From positions 1 through 61,377 of the forward strand of contig NZ_JAFCKB010000032.1 of the NCBI RefSeq assembly GCF_018130615.1: DNA of 61,377 nucleotides, read 5' to 3'. Positions within the stretch are counted from its first letter, which is position 1, and every line of letters begins with the position of its first letter. Positions 45,679 through 54,547 of this stretch are shown piece after piece. The stretch comes from Bradyrhizobium manausense (GTDB lineage Bacteria; Pseudomonadota; Alphaproteobacteria; Rhizobiales; Xanthobacteraceae). The notes beneath the pieces were generated by a model. The model was not told the origin of the DNA. It saw only the letters and a program-made list of their open reading frames with translations, and did not search any database. Made by a program: the position numbers and the translations under genes.

Positions 45679-46344
45679 TTAACTGATCCGCACGGAGAGT
45701 TCGACGTCGTCGGCGAAGGGCGTTGACATGTAGCCGCTGCCGGGCCTGCGGACCCGGGCCAGATAGTCGGGGCTGTCGTCGGCGTTGTCGGCAACGATGA
45801 TTGCACCTGGCCTCAAACGGTTTTCGACCAGATCGAGGATCTCCGGGTAGAGCGCCTTGGCTCCGTCCAGCAACACGAGATCGATCTGATTGGGCAGGTC
45901 GACGCTCAGCGTCTTCAACGCATCGCCTTCGCGGATGTCGACCAGATCAATCAGCCCGCCGTCCCTGAGGTTCTCTCGCGCGCGTGCCGCCTTGGAGGGC
46001 TCGAACTCGCTGGTGATGAGGCGGCCGCCGCCATTGTCTCGTAAGCCTGCGGCCAGGTGCAGCGTCGAAATGCCGAACGATGTGCCGAACTCGATGATCG
46101 CCTTCGCGCGCGAGCAGCGCGCCAGCATGTAGAGCAGACTGCCCGTCTCGCGCGAGACAGCGAGCGGTGCGTCCTTCAGGCGTGCATAGAGATCGCGGTA
46201 ATCGGTCTTGCTCTGCATCATCCGGGCTCGGTCGGCGTCGCTCACATCGGCGAGGGCGGCTCGCGTCGCGCCGCGTGCTGCTTCGTCCTCGTCGAACAGG
46301 CGATCCAGCAGCGGCGCAAGCGAGGTGATGGTTGGATTGGTCAT
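45679..46344 (-). CDS. SAM-dependent O-methyltransferase family protein
   Basis: This 221-residue methyltransferase reads IIEFGTSFGISTLHLAAGL (SAM motif I), then RLITSEFEPSKAA (acidic residue for SAM), DLVLLDGAKALYPEIL and PGAIIVADNA. The pattern fits the O-methyltransferase (PF01596-like) group acting on small phenols. It is divergent from a TetR gene 100 bp away, which likely controls it. Confidence 0.85.
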   Translation of the reverse strand: MTNPTITSLAPLLDRLFDEDEAARGATRAALADVSDADRARMMQSKTDYRDLYARLKDAPLAVSRETGSLLYMLARCSRAKAIIEFGTSFGISTLHLAAGLRDNGGGRLITSEFEPSKAARARENLRDGGLIDLVDIREGDALKTLSVDLPNQIDLVLLDGAKALYPEILDLVENRLRPGAIIVADNADDSPDYLARVRRPGSGYMSTPFADDVELSVRIS

Positions 46345-46397
46345 TCGGTGTCTCCAGTGTTCGCGGCAAAGCGCGTGCTTGCGTGCGGATTAAAATA

Positions 46398-46411
46398 CGA
46401 CTAATTCGTCG
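46398..46411. promoter_or_regulatory. Candidate TetR operator between O-methyltransferase and TetR
   Basis: CGAC and GTCG flank TAATTC in the 99-bp divergent gap. The arms are short, but position and AT-rich centre fit a TetR site. Confidence 0.3.
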
Positions 46412-46443
46412 CGTTTCCTATTCGCATTCCCCTGGGCGGACCA

Positions 46444-47088
46444 ATGGCCGATCGTCGAAGTCGTTCAGTTTCCTCACGAAAACAGCCGCAACAGGCCCGC
46501 TCCAACGAGCTGGTGGCTGCCATTCTGGACGCTGCTGTTCAGGTCCTGGCGAAGGAAGGAGCACAGCGTTTCACCACCGCGCGCGTGGCGGAGCGGGCTG
46601 GAGTGAGCGTCGGGTCGCTCTATCAATATTTTCCGAACAAGGCGGCGATCCTGTTCCGCCTGCAGAGCGACGAGTGGCGGAGCACAAGCGAGCTCTTGCG
46701 CGAAATTCTCGCGGACCGGATGAAGCCGCCACCGGCGCGGCTGCGCGCGCTCGTCCACGCCTTCATCCGCTCCGAATGCGAGGAGGCCGCGATCCGCGGC
46801 GCGCTCAGCGATGCCGCACCGCTCTATCGTGATGCGCCCGAGGCGCAGGAGGCGCGGGCGGCCGGCGAGGGCATCGTCGCAGCCTTCATGCGCGAGGCGC
46901 TGCCGAAAGCCTCTGACACGACGCGCGAGCTCGCCGGGGAGCTGATCAAGACGACGTTGGCCGAGGTGGGAAAACGCTTCTCGGAGACGCCCCACAGCGA
47001 TGCGGAGATCATCCGTCACGCCGATGGGCTCGCCGACATGTTCTGTGCCTATCTCGAGGAGCTTGCACGACGCGGGCGTCATTCCTGA
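46444..47088 (+). CDS. TetR family transcriptional regulator
   Basis: This 214-residue protein has an N-terminal TetR domain: LDAAVQVLAKEGAQRFTTAR, then VAERAGVSVGSLYQYFPNKA. The C-terminal ligand domain is helical and not assigned. Divergent from the O-methyltransferase, so it likely represses it. Confidence 0.9.
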   Translation: MADRRSRSVSSRKQPQQARSNELVAAILDAAVQVLAKEGAQRFTTARVAERAGVSVGSLYQYFPNKAAILFRLQSDEWRSTSELLREILADRMKPPPARLRALVHAFIRSECEEAAIRGALSDAAPLYRDAPEAQEARAAGEGIVAAFMREALPKASDTTRELAGELIKTTLAEVGKRFSETPHSDAEIIRHADGLADMFCAYLEELARRGRHS

Positions 47089-47184
47089 CATCTGGATTTG
47101 CGGCCCAATATCGTTTCGGAATCGTGGAACGATGGGATAGCCTTGCACCGCCCACCGCCCACCGCCCAGCTCAAGCGTCGCGCC

Positions 47185-47826
47185 ATGCATGTCCTTCGCC
47201 CCCAATTCCGCATCGAGGAGCAGCGCGCACTGGAATTTGCGGGCCGACGTGGCTTCGGTGTGATCGTGGCGGCGGATGCGAACGGCCCGTGCGCCTCGCA
47301 CGTGCCGTTCGTGCTGGATCGTCGCGATGGGCGTACCATCGTGCAGATCCATCTCACGGCAAATAATCCGCTGGTCGAGCTTGCCGACGGCGTCAGGCGC
47401 TTTCTGCTGATCGTCGCCGGCGACGATGCCTACATCTCCAACGATTGGTATTCGTCGCCCGACAACGTCTCGACCTGGCTGTACGAGGCCGTGCATTTGT
47501 CGGGTGTGGCGCATCTGCGCGCGCAAGACGACAACCGCGGCCATGGCGACGCGCTGCTGGCGGTCGCCGAGGCGCGGCTGCCGAAGCAGCCGTGGGCTCT
47601 CGCGCAGATGGAGCCGGGCAAGCGCGAGAGCATGCTGGCCGCGATCCGCGTCGTCGATCTCGTGGTCGATCAGGTCGAGGGGCAGGCCAAGCTCAATCAG
47701 CACAAGAGCGACGCCGACCATGTCGCGATCGCCGGTCGATTGGCGCGGTCGGAGGAGAGCGGGCACCGGCGGCTGGCGCGGACGATGCGGGCGCTGCGGC
47801 CGGGGCTTGACTACGACATTTCGTGA
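47185..47826 (+). CDS. PaiB-like FMN-binding negative regulator
   Basis: This 213-residue protein has the PaiB/flavin-split-barrel pattern: HVLRPQFRIEEQRALEFAG, GFGVIVAADANGPCASHVPF and HLTANNPLVELA with AYISNDWYSS. In Bacillus PaiB regulates sporulation and protease genes; in proteobacteria the role is uncertain. The ATG at 47185 is used; a start at 47098 is less convincing. Confidence 0.85.
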   Translation: MHVLRPQFRIEEQRALEFAGRRGFGVIVAADANGPCASHVPFVLDRRDGRTIVQIHLTANNPLVELADGVRRFLLIVAGDDAYISNDWYSSPDNVSTWLYEAVHLSGVAHLRAQDDNRGHGDALLAVAEARLPKQPWALAQMEPGKRESMLAAIRVVDLVVDQVEGQAKLNQHKSDADHVAIAGRLARSEESGHRRLARTMRALRPGLDYDIS

Positions 47827-47874
47827 TCAGGACGGCGCTTGCACCGCGGCGCGATTGCTTTTACGGACCTCTGC

Positions 47875-48687
47875 ATGCTCGTCATCTCCATTCAAAGCCA
47901 GGTGGTCCACGGCCATGTCGGCAACAGCGCGGCCGCCTACGCCATGCAGGCGGAGGGCGTCAACGTCGCCGCCGTGCCCACGACGCTGCTGTCGAACCAT
48001 CCGCGCTACCCGACCTTGCGCGGGCGAGTGCTCGACGCTGAGCTGGTCGCCGATCTGCTGCGGGGTGTCGAGGAGCGGGACCTCGTCGATGAAGCGGCCG
48101 TGCTGGTTACCGGCTATCTCGGTTCGACCGGAAATGCGGGCGTCATCGCCGATTTCGTCGAGCGTGCGCTGTCGCGCAATTCGAAGCTCGTCTATCTCTG
48201 CGATCCCGTGATCGGCGACGACGGCCGCGTCTATGTCGCCGACGGCATTCTGGACGTGGTGCGGCACCGGCTGTTGCCGGCCGCTCGCCTGATCACGCCG
48301 AACCAGTTCGAGCTCGAGCTGCTCTCCTGCGTCAAGATCACGGACACGGACGGCCTGCGCGCCGCGGCGGATGCGATGGCGGCGCAACGCCGGATCGACG
48401 TCGTCGCCACTGGCTGCACGCTCGTCGACACGCCGGCGGGGCAGGTGGAGACGATCCTGTGTGCTCACGGGCAATTGTCGCGCTTTGCAACGCCGCGGCT
48501 GCCGATCCGCCCCTATGGTACCGGCGATCTTCTCACTGCTCTAATCGCGGCGCACCTCGCCAAGGGCAGCGAGATCGAGGCGGCGGTGCGGCTTGCGGTC
48601 GAGACCATTTTTGCCGTGCTCGTTCGCACCGAGCAGGCAGGATCGGCCGAGATGCGTCTCGTGCCGTTGCCGGTGTCAGGCACCTAA
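47875..48687 (+). CDS. pdxY: Pyridoxal kinase
   Basis: The 270-residue enzyme phosphorylates pyridoxal to PLP (vitamin B6 salvage). It has ISIQSQVVHGHVGNSAAAYA, KLVYLCDPVIGDDGRVYV and the ATP/catalytic GTGD motif in PYGTGDLLTALIAAHLAKG. The ATG at 47875 gives the family's usual N-terminus. It begins 48 bp after the PaiB-like gene, so they may be linked. Confidence 0.92.
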   Translation: MLVISIQSQVVHGHVGNSAAAYAMQAEGVNVAAVPTTLLSNHPRYPTLRGRVLDAELVADLLRGVEERDLVDEAAVLVTGYLGSTGNAGVIADFVERALSRNSKLVYLCDPVIGDDGRVYVADGILDVVRHRLLPAARLITPNQFELELLSCVKITDTDGLRAAADAMAAQRRIDVVATGCTLVDTPAGQVETILCAHGQLSRFATPRLPIRPYGTGDLLTALIAAHLAKGSEIEAAVRLAVETIFAVLVRTEQAGSAEMRLVPLPVSGT

Positions 48688-48695
48688 GATCAAGG

Positions 48696-50039
48696 TTAGG
48701 TCGTCCGCTTTCCGGCGGATTGCGCCGACTTCTGCGGTTTTGCCGAACTCTTTTGTTCGCGTGCGGCTTGCGTCTTGGATGCCTTGGATGACTTGGCGCT
48801 GGCCACAATGCGCGCCTTCTTTGGTTTGGCGTTGGCGGCCTCCTTGCGGTCGGTCGCGCCGCCACGCTTCGAGATATATTCCTGGCCGTCGATCGGACCG
48901 ACATGCGGTGGATCGCGGCCGAGATAGGGCCGGCCGATGCCGAGGGCCTTGCCGTTGGCATCGACCCATTTCCACAGCACTTCGGTCGAGGCCCAGCGCT
49001 GCGCGCGGTTGTTGCCCTGAGTGCTGACGATGTCGGCGGCCATGCCGTGACCGTAGCCGCCGCGAAGACTGCCGCCGTGATAGGAGCGGTTGGAGGCTGC
49101 CTTCAGGCCGCTCGCGATCTCCTGGCGATAATCGTCACGGAATGCGCTGGTGATTCCGGGCGAGAGACCAGCGGCTTCCGCCGCGAGCAGCATGCGAAAC
49201 AACTTCTGCTTGAAGCTCTTGTCCATGCCGCCAATGACATAATCCATCAACGCCATGTTGGCGTGCGCAGCTGCCTTCGGATCTTTCCAGGCAAAATCTT
49301 CGTCGACGAGCTTCGTGAAGCTGCGCATCACCGTGACAGTTTTGCCTCTACGCTTGACGGCGACGGCGCGGCGGTCCTCGACTTTGATCGAGTCTTCCTT
49401 CGGTGTGCGCTGATAGAGCGTCCAGAGATAACGGTCGATGCAGGCATCCATGACGAAGCATTCGTCGAGCACGGCTACGGTGTCGGCGGGCGGCGATGCC
49501 TTGCTTTCGGCGACGGGCCCGCTCGCTATCGCGGCGGGTGACAACGCCTCCGAAGGCATGACGTCGCCGGGATCGGCGGACGCGAGCTTGACGGTGGGCT
49601 CCGGCGCGGGCTCGGCCTCGGTTGGAGCCTCAGCTTTAGTCTCAGCCTTGGCCTCGCTAGCGACAGGCTCGGGCTCAGGCGCGACCTGAGGTGCCGGCGA
49701 CGCCGCCGGCACGATGTCGGTCGGATCGGCCGAGGCGAGCTGAACGGCGGGGGCGGGCGTCTCGGCCGCTGGCGCTTCGACCAGCGCGACGCTCGGAGTC
49801 ACAGCCGCGGCGGCGGCGATGTCGGCAGTCAGTGCGATGCCATCGTCAATTGTCGCTGCACGCGGGATGTCGGCAAGCTCGAGGCGGGTGAGATCTTTCG
49901 CGCGGGAGACGGTGGCTGCATTGGCGCCGCTGTTCTCGATCAAGGCCGGGGCATAAGCAGAGAGGGAGAGCGCCAACCAACCGGCCATCACGGCCGAGGG
50001 GCACGAGACCGCCACCAGAAGAGACCGCCGATCATTCAT
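48696..50039 (-). CDS. Exported M15-like (VanY-type) peptidase with long linker
   Basis: This 447-residue protein has an N-terminal hydrophobic segment (AVSCPSAVMAGWLALSLSAY), a long Ala/Pro/Glu-rich linker (about 70-195) and a C-terminal domain. There, GITSAFRDDYRQEI, SYHGGSLRGGYGHGMAADIV (His...Asp) and RDPPHVGP (His) fit the zinc site of M15 D,D-carboxypeptidases. A Lys/Ser-rich tail follows. It would act on peptidoglycan in the periplasm. GGAGGC precedes the ATG at 50039. Confidence 0.8.
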   Translation of the reverse strand: MNDRRSLLVAVSCPSAVMAGWLALSLSAYAPALIENSGANAATVSRAKDLTRLELADIPRAATIDDGIALTADIAAAAAVTPSVALVEAPAAETPAPAVQLASADPTDIVPAASPAPQVAPEPEPVASEAKAETKAEAPTEAEPAPEPTVKLASADPGDVMPSEALSPAAIASGPVAESKASPPADTVAVLDECFVMDACIDRYLWTLYQRTPKEDSIKVEDRRAVAVKRRGKTVTVMRSFTKLVDEDFAWKDPKAAAHANMALMDYVIGGMDKSFKQKLFRMLLAAEAAGLSPGITSAFRDDYRQEIASGLKAASNRSYHGGSLRGGYGHGMAADIVSTQGNNRAQRWASTEVLWKWVDANGKALGIGRPYLGRDPPHVGPIDGQEYISKRGGATDRKEAANAKPKKARIVASAKSSKASKTQAAREQKSSAKPQKSAQSAGKRTT

Positions 50040-50380
50040 GATCCCTGCCTCCAAGGTTCGTGAGCGAACCAGATTGCACAGCCAAGCACGCGGCGCGTCA
50101 ATTGTTCGGAGGACGGTGTGGCGGTGCAATGGCGCAAATCCCCGCGGACAGGCTTTTCAAGCCAGTGTTGCCCAAATGCAACTTTGGTTCCCTCCGCTTC
50201 CAGCAGCGGGATAACATGATGACTGGCTGAACAAGCTATGGGGCGAACGATTCGTCCAAGGCCTTGGGCGCATTAAACATATTGCCATGCATGGGGCGCG
50301 ATATTGCGTTGCAGCGATGCATGTCGCGATGCAGCAAATCAGGCTTACATAGGCTCCGAACTTCTCTTTGGAGCATCACC
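50040..50380. other. Intergenic region, no gene seen
   Basis: This 341-bp divergent region holds promoters for the M15-like gene and the small secreted protein. It has repeated GCATG-type words (50284-50325) but no clear site. No ORF has a ribosome site. Confidence 0.5.
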
Positions 50381-50629
50381 ATGAACAAGAAGACTCTGTC
50401 GATCGCAGCCGCTGTCCTCGCTATCGCGGGCACGACTGCCACCTTCGCCGCCGAGCTGCCGGCCTATGAGGCCAACGGCATTCCGGCCTCGCCGATGCAG
50501 GTCCGCGTGCTCGGCGCCGCCCATGTCGAGCAGCAGGTGACGGCCCCCGCCACCAGCGTGACGGCGCTCCAGGCCAGCGTCCTGGCGCCCCGCAAGGTGA
50601 AGACTGCGACCGTGGGCTCTGCCCGCTAA
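50381..50629 (+). CDS. Small secreted hypothetical protein (82 aa)
   Basis: The signal peptide is KKTLSIAAAVLAIAGTTATF, ending FAA. The mature part is about 58 residues, rich in Ala/Val/Thr, with no Cys and no recognised domain. GGAG precedes the ATG, and a terminator follows. Confidence 0.75.
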   Translation: MNKKTLSIAAAVLAIAGTTATFAAELPAYEANGIPASPMQVRVLGAAHVEQQVTAPATSVTALQASVLAPRKVKTATVGSAR

Positions 50630-50680
50630 GCCGCTGTCGCGCCGAGCCGATGGCTCGGTGCCAGGGCTTTTCACGACGTC

Positions 50681-50712
50681 ATGGCCGGGCTTCGTCCCGG
50701 CCATTTTTTTTT
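50681..50712 (+). terminator. Strong Rho-independent terminator
   Basis: ATGGCCGGG and CCCGGCCAT pair around the loop CTTCGT (stable UUCG-type tetraloop region), then at least eight T. It follows the small secreted protein gene by 51 bp. Confidence 0.9.
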
Positions 50713-50908
50713 GGCGCAGTCCCCCGTGTCGCGGGCGTTGATGCGCGGGCTGAGAATCTTCTCGCAGAAAAAGTTCTCGTAACGCGCGACTTGTGTACCG
50801 CGGTTCAAGACGAGTGTGATCTCCTTAATAGTTGTTTCGCAGATCGCGGCGCTTGATGCGGGCGCCGCATATTGGCGGCCAAGAATCGTTTTCATAATGG
50901 AGACCGTC

Positions 50909-51055
50909 ATGCCCGTTGCGCAAAAAGCCGTTGTTGTCACCACTTCGCCGCGTGAATTCATCGTGCGGCATCTCGCATCGTTCGCAGCCGCCGCGCTGTT
51001 CGTGTTCGTGCTGAGCCTGACCTATGGGCTCGATCTCAGCCCCGGCTTCTTCTGA
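50909..51055 (+). CDS. Small membrane protein (48 aa)
   Basis: The peptide reads AQKAVVVTTSPREFIVRHLA then a membrane helix FAAAALFVFVLSLTYGLDL. GGAGA sits 5 bp before the ATG at 50909. It overlaps the convergent AdaA-like gene by 20 bp. No family recognised. Confidence 0.65.
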   Translation: MPVAQKAVVVTTSPREFIVRHLASFAAAALFVFVLSLTYGLDLSPGFF

Positions 51056-51641
51056 GCGATTGCGCCCTGCGCACCGCGCGCAGGCTCGACGGCGAACGGC
51101 CATAGAGCTCGGCGAAGGCGGCGTTGAAGCGGCGCAGGCTGCCGAAGCCGGACTGGAATGCAATGTCCGTCATGCTGTGATCGCCGGCATCGAGCAGGCG
51201 CTTGGCGCGCTGGACGCGAAGCGTTCTGGCAAGCTGCTGTGGTGTTGCGCCGACATGGCGCTCGAACAGCCGTGCGAGATGACGTGATGAGATGCCGAGC
51301 CGCGCTGCGAGCGTCACCACGCTATCCTCGTCGAGCGCGCCCGCATTGATGAGCTTCACCGCGCGCGCGACCGTCGAGCGCGTCCCGTTCCAGGCCGGGC
51401 AGAACGGCGCGGTCTCGGGCCGGCAACGCAAGCAAGGCCGGAACCCGGCAGCCTCGGCTGCGGCCGCCGTCGGATAATAGGCGACGTTGCGCGTCAGCGG
51501 ATGCTTGGCCGGGCAGACCGGCCGGCAATAGATCCCCGTCGTCTTCACCGCGGTGAAGAAGCGGCCGTCATAGCGGGGATCGCGGCGCAGCCGCGCGGCG
51601 TTGCAGGTCTCGAAGCTCAGCATCGGCGGATGATAGCGCAT
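51036..51641 (-). CDS. AdaA-like methylphosphotriester-sensing regulator
   Basis: This 201-residue protein has the Ada N-terminal zinc domain (Cys in GIYCRPVC at about 39 and 43, and in CLRC at about 70 and 73) and an AraC-type helix-turn-helix (LAARLGISSRHLARLFERHV). As in Bacillus AdaA, Cys39 would accept methyl from methylphosphotriesters in DNA and so activate transcription. The O6-methylguanine transferase domain of E. coli Ada and an AlkA-type glycosylase domain are absent, so those repair functions must lie elsewhere. Confidence 0.9.
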   Translation of the reverse strand: MRYHPPMLSFETCNAARLRRDPRYDGRFFTAVKTTGIYCRPVCPAKHPLTRNVAYYPTAAAAEAAGFRPCLRCRPETAPFCPAWNGTRSTVARAVKLINAGALDEDSVVTLAARLGISSRHLARLFERHVGATPQQLARTLRVQRAKRLLDAGDHSMTDIAFQSGFGSLRRFNAAFAELYGRSPSSLRAVRRAQSLRRSRG

Positions 51642-51753
51642 GTCGGTGCGGGTGGAAGAGCCGCGGGATGACCGAGTCCGATTGTGGCGAGCCGCAACAC
51701 ACGTCCCGGCCTAGAACGCCACCCTCACGCCGACACAAACGAGGGAGCGCATC

Positions 51754-52215
51754 GTGACCAGCCCGAAGGACGTCGTACTCAACGCCTGGAAAACCTTTTC
51801 GTCACGCGATGCTGATCGCATTGCGGCGCTGTTCACGGAGGACGCCGAGTGGATCGCGCCGAAAGGCAACGCCACGGCGGTCGCACTCGACCACACCGAC
51901 CACATGATCGGCGCCAAGCAGATCGCGCGCTTCATCGCGCAGGAGATGCACCGGATGTTCTCTGGAATCGATGTCGCCTTTCGCGGCGTCTACGCCGACG
52001 GCGATGTCGTGATCGTGGAAGAGCGGATGCGCGCGACGCTCGCCGGCGGCAAGGCTTACGAGAACGACTATTGCTTCGTGTTCACGCTGGCCGGCGACCG
52101 CATCCGCGAGGTGAGGGAATACATGGACACGCGCAAGGGATGGCGCTTGGTGTTCGGCGAGGAGGCACCTCGCGCAGCGGCAGAGCTCGAGCGTGCCGAG
52201 GTCCGGCGCTCGTGA
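51754..52215 (+). CDS. SnoaL-like/NTF2-like polyketide-cyclase-fold protein
   Basis: This 153-residue protein has the NTF2-like fold: VLNAWKTFSSRDADRIAALF with EDAEWIAPKG and the C-terminal YCFVFTLAGDRIREVREYMD. Such proteins bind small hydrophobic ligands or act as isomerases. The GTG at 51754 follows a GAGGGAG site. Divergent from the AdaA-like gene. Confidence 0.85.
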   Translation: MTSPKDVVLNAWKTFSSRDADRIAALFTEDAEWIAPKGNATAVALDHTDHMIGAKQIARFIAQEMHRMFSGIDVAFRGVYADGDVVIVEERMRATLAGGKAYENDYCFVFTLAGDRIREVREYMDTRKGWRLVFGEEAPRAAAELERAEVRRS

Positions 52216-52418
52216 AGGCCTCACAGCAGAGGCCTGCGCCCGGCAGATCCACAAAATCGCGAAAACAACCCCATGCACAGTAGAAGCGCCGATGTCTGGA
52301 TTTCGGCGATACCGAATATGGGTTGACCCGTCGGGCAAAACAGGCGCATGATGCCATGATGGACGGTTGCGCGGAGAATCGGCGCGCACCTCGTCCGGCG
52401 ATCCGCGTCCGCGCAGGC

Positions 52419-52769
52419 TCACGCCTTCTTCACGAACTCCGACTTCAGATTCATGGCGCCGATGCCGTCGATCTTGCAGGCGATGTTGTGGCCGTCGGTT
52501 GCGTCCTGGAGACGGATGTTGCGGACCTTGGTGCCGCCCTTGACGACCGAGGACGAGCCCTTGACCCTGAGGTCCTTCATCACGATGACGCTGTCGCCGT
52601 CAGCGAGCGGATTGCCATGGGCATCGCGCACGCCGGCCTCCTGCGGAGCTGGCGCGGCCGCATCACCCGCAGCGCTCCATTCATGGGCGCATTCCGGGCA
52701 GACCCAGAGGTCGCGATCCTGATAGGCGTGCTCCGATTGGCAGTTCGGGCATTTGGTGGCGTCGGTCAT
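52419..52769 (-). CDS. yjdM: YjdM (PhnA) zinc-ribbon protein
   Basis: This 116-residue protein has an N-terminal zinc ribbon with CPNC (7-10) and CPEC (24-27), and the PhnA domain [20 protein letters not shown] then [11 protein letters not shown]. Despite the old phn name, this protein is not part of C-P lyase and its role is unclear. It is not next to any phosphonate gene. Confidence 0.92.
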   Translation of the reverse strand: MTDATKCPNCQSEHAYQDRDLWVCPECAHEWSAAGDAAAPAPQEAGVRDAHGNPLADGDSVIVMKDLRVKGSSSVVKGGTKVRNIRLQDATDGHNIACKIDGIGAMNLKSEFVKKA

Positions 52770-52808
52770 GATGGGTCTCGAAGCTGGAGGGTGGACATTG
52801 GCGGGCCG

Positions 52809-52982
52809 TCAGCGAAACAACGCGACGAAGATCACGTAGAGCCAGCCCAGGATCCCGTGGATGATCGCCCACAGGATCGAGTGGTTGTTGGTATAGGAGA
52901 TCGCGATGGCGAGCGCCGAGCCGAAGCCGACGCCGTATTTCGCGCCCTCGACGCGGACGCCGTAATAGCGATTGCCGTTCAT
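52809..52982 (-). CDS. Small membrane protein (57 aa), FixK/FNR-box linked
   Basis: The protein starts MNGNRYYGVRVEGAKYGVGF and has helical SILWAIIHGILGWLYVIFVA. The ATG at 52982 has GGGAAGG at 7 bp. A FixK/FNR-type box lies 59 bp upstream in the divergent promoter region, shared with the cytochrome c gene. No family recognised. Confidence 0.7.
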   Translation of the reverse strand: MNGNRYYGVRVEGAKYGVGFGSALAIAISYTNNHSILWAIIHGILGWLYVIFVALFR

Positions 52983-53040
52983 GGTCATCCTTCCCGGAAG
53001 ATGGTGCTGCACCTCTTCCTATGCGCATCGCGCCGGCCAC

Positions 53041-53054
53041 TTGACGCAGATCAA
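53041..53054 (+). promoter_or_regulatory. FixK/FNR-type box, divergent promoter
   Basis: TTGACGCAGATCAA matches the TTGA-N6-TCAA core of FixK/FNR sites. It lies 59-72 bp from the start of the membrane peptide gene (minus) and 64-77 bp from the start of the cytochrome c gene (plus), suitable for both. Confidence 0.65.
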
Positions 53055-53117
53055 TTGTCCGCCGCGCGCGCGGACCTACGCTTATCAAGTCACCGCAGCA
53101 AAGGCGAGGTCAGAGCG

Positions 53118-53477
53118 ATGTCGCGCAGCGTTCGAGTTTACATCGGGCTCGCCGTCCTGATCGCGTTGTCGGTGCTGTTTCTCTTCAGCGTGGTCCATAC
53201 CGCTGCCGGTGCATCCGGGCTGTCGCCACGCAAGGTCTCGGAAGGACATCGCCTCGCGCAGGCTTGGTGTCAACAGTGCCACGCCATCGAGCCGCACATG
53301 GCCGGGTTCTTCGACCTGGCCCCGAGCTTCCAGGCCGTCGCCGACCGCAACGGCACCACCACGCTCTCTCTCAAGGTATTCTGGAGAACCAGCCACCAGA
53401 ACATGCCGAACCTCGTGATCGCGCCCGATCAGGCCGATGCGCTCTCGGACTACATCCTGAGCCTGAGAGGCAATTGA
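53118..53477 (+). CDS. Cytochrome c family protein
   Basis: This 119-residue protein has an N-terminal hydrophobic segment (YIGLAVLIALSVLFLFSVVH) that may anchor it or be a signal peptide. The heme motif is CQQCH (residues 51-55), and the later Met (HQNMPNLV) fits the axial ligand of class I cytochromes. A FixK/FNR-type box upstream suggests induction at low oxygen. It could donate electrons to a terminal oxidase or reductase. Confidence 0.85.
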   Translation: MSRSVRVYIGLAVLIALSVLFLFSVVHTAAGASGLSPRKVSEGHRLAQAWCQQCHAIEPHMAGFFDLAPSFQAVADRNGTTTLSLKVFWRTSHQNMPNLVIAPDQADALSDYILSLRGN

Positions 53478-53516
53478 CGGCGCCCCAGTCGGCCCCCGTC
53501 GTCAGGGGGTTTTGCA

Positions 53517-54353
53517 TCAACTTTCCATGAAACGCGCCGTGCCCGAGACCCGGATCGAGCTGCCTTTGGCCGCGCCGATCTCGGCGCGGATCAGCGAGCG
53601 CGCGCCCATGTCTTCGCCCTGGACGATGTCGACGGCGCCGCCATGCGGCCAGCCGATGTCGCGCAAGTAGCCGGCGAACGCGGCGGCGGCCGCGCCCGTG
53701 GCGGGGTCCTCGACCACGCCGCCGGCGGCAAAGGCGTTGCGCACATGGAACAGGCGCGGCGTCTGTGCCGTCACCAGCGCGATCGTGACCAGGCCTGCTT
53801 GCTCCATCAGGGCGCGTCCGCGGTCGAAATCATAGGCCATGCGCGCGAGCGCATCGCGCGATTGCAGGGCGAGGAGAACGTGGTCGGCCCCGCCGTGAAT
53901 GCTGGCCGGCGGCAGCTTTGGGTCGAGATCGGAGCCTGCATAGCCGAACAGATCCAGCAACGCTTCCCGCAGCGACGCATCGAGCGACGCGCTGCGCGTC
54001 GGCGGCGACTGCAGCGCGGCTGCGATGGTGCTGCCGTTACGCTGTCCCGACACGGAAATGGCTGAAGCGTTCAGGTGCAGCTCAAAACTCCGATCGCCGA
54101 AGCGGTGCGCGAGCGCGGCGCCGAGCGCAATCGTGGCGTGGCCGCAGAACGGCACCTCCATCGCAGGCGAGAAATAACGGACGCGCCAGGCCTCGCCCTC
54201 GGGCGCGGCAAAGGCGGTCTCGGAAAAGCCGACCTCGGCCGCGATCGCCTGCATCGCCGCGGCCTCGGGCAGGGCCTCGCCGATCCAGACGCCGGCGGGA
54301 TTGCCGCCGCTGTTGCCGTCGGAGAAGGCCGCGATACGGAGGAGGGTGGTCAT
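53517..54353 (-). CDS. PhzF family phenazine-biosynthesis-like isomerase
   Basis: This 278-residue protein has the PhzF/diaminopimelate-epimerase-like fold: GNPAGVWI, EVGFSETAFAAPE (catalytic Glu), VPFCGHATIALGAALAH and VVEDPATGAAAAAFAGYL. Only the isomerase fold is implied, not phenazine production, as no phz cluster is present. Confidence 0.92.
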   Translation of the reverse strand: MTTLLRIAAFSDGNSGGNPAGVWIGEALPEAAAMQAIAAEVGFSETAFAAPEGEAWRVRYFSPAMEVPFCGHATIALGAALAHRFGDRSFELHLNASAISVSGQRNGSTIAAALQSPPTRSASLDASLREALLDLFGYAGSDLDPKLPPASIHGGADHVLLALQSRDALARMAYDFDRGRALMEQAGLVTIALVTAQTPRLFHVRNAFAAGGVVEDPATGAAAAAFAGYLRDIGWPHGGAVDIVQGEDMGARSLIRAEIGAAKGSSIRVSGTARFMES

Positions 54354-54392
54354 GGGATGATCCTTGGTGGCGGCCGGCGTTACGACGGCTGC

Positions 54393-54474
54393 GCAGGATG
54401 GGTAGAGCGACAGCGAAACCCATCAAGAGGTCGTCGTGGGATGATGGGTTTCGCTGTCGCTCTACCCATCCTGC
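54393..54474. repeat. Perfect 33-bp inverted repeat (palindromic repeat family, copy 1)
   Basis: Two 33-bp arms (54393-54425 and 54442-54474) are exact reverse complements around a 16-base loop. The arms include GCAGGATGGGTAGAGCGACA and GCGAAACCCATCA. It sits between PhzF and the FkbM gene. Other family members are at 55388, 59831 and 60639. Confidence 0.9.
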
Positions 54475-54547
54475 AGGGCGGGGGCAAGCCTCGCATAAGC
54501 GCCCGTTGCGATAACGGCATCCACTCAAGGTGCGAGGAGATTCTGCA

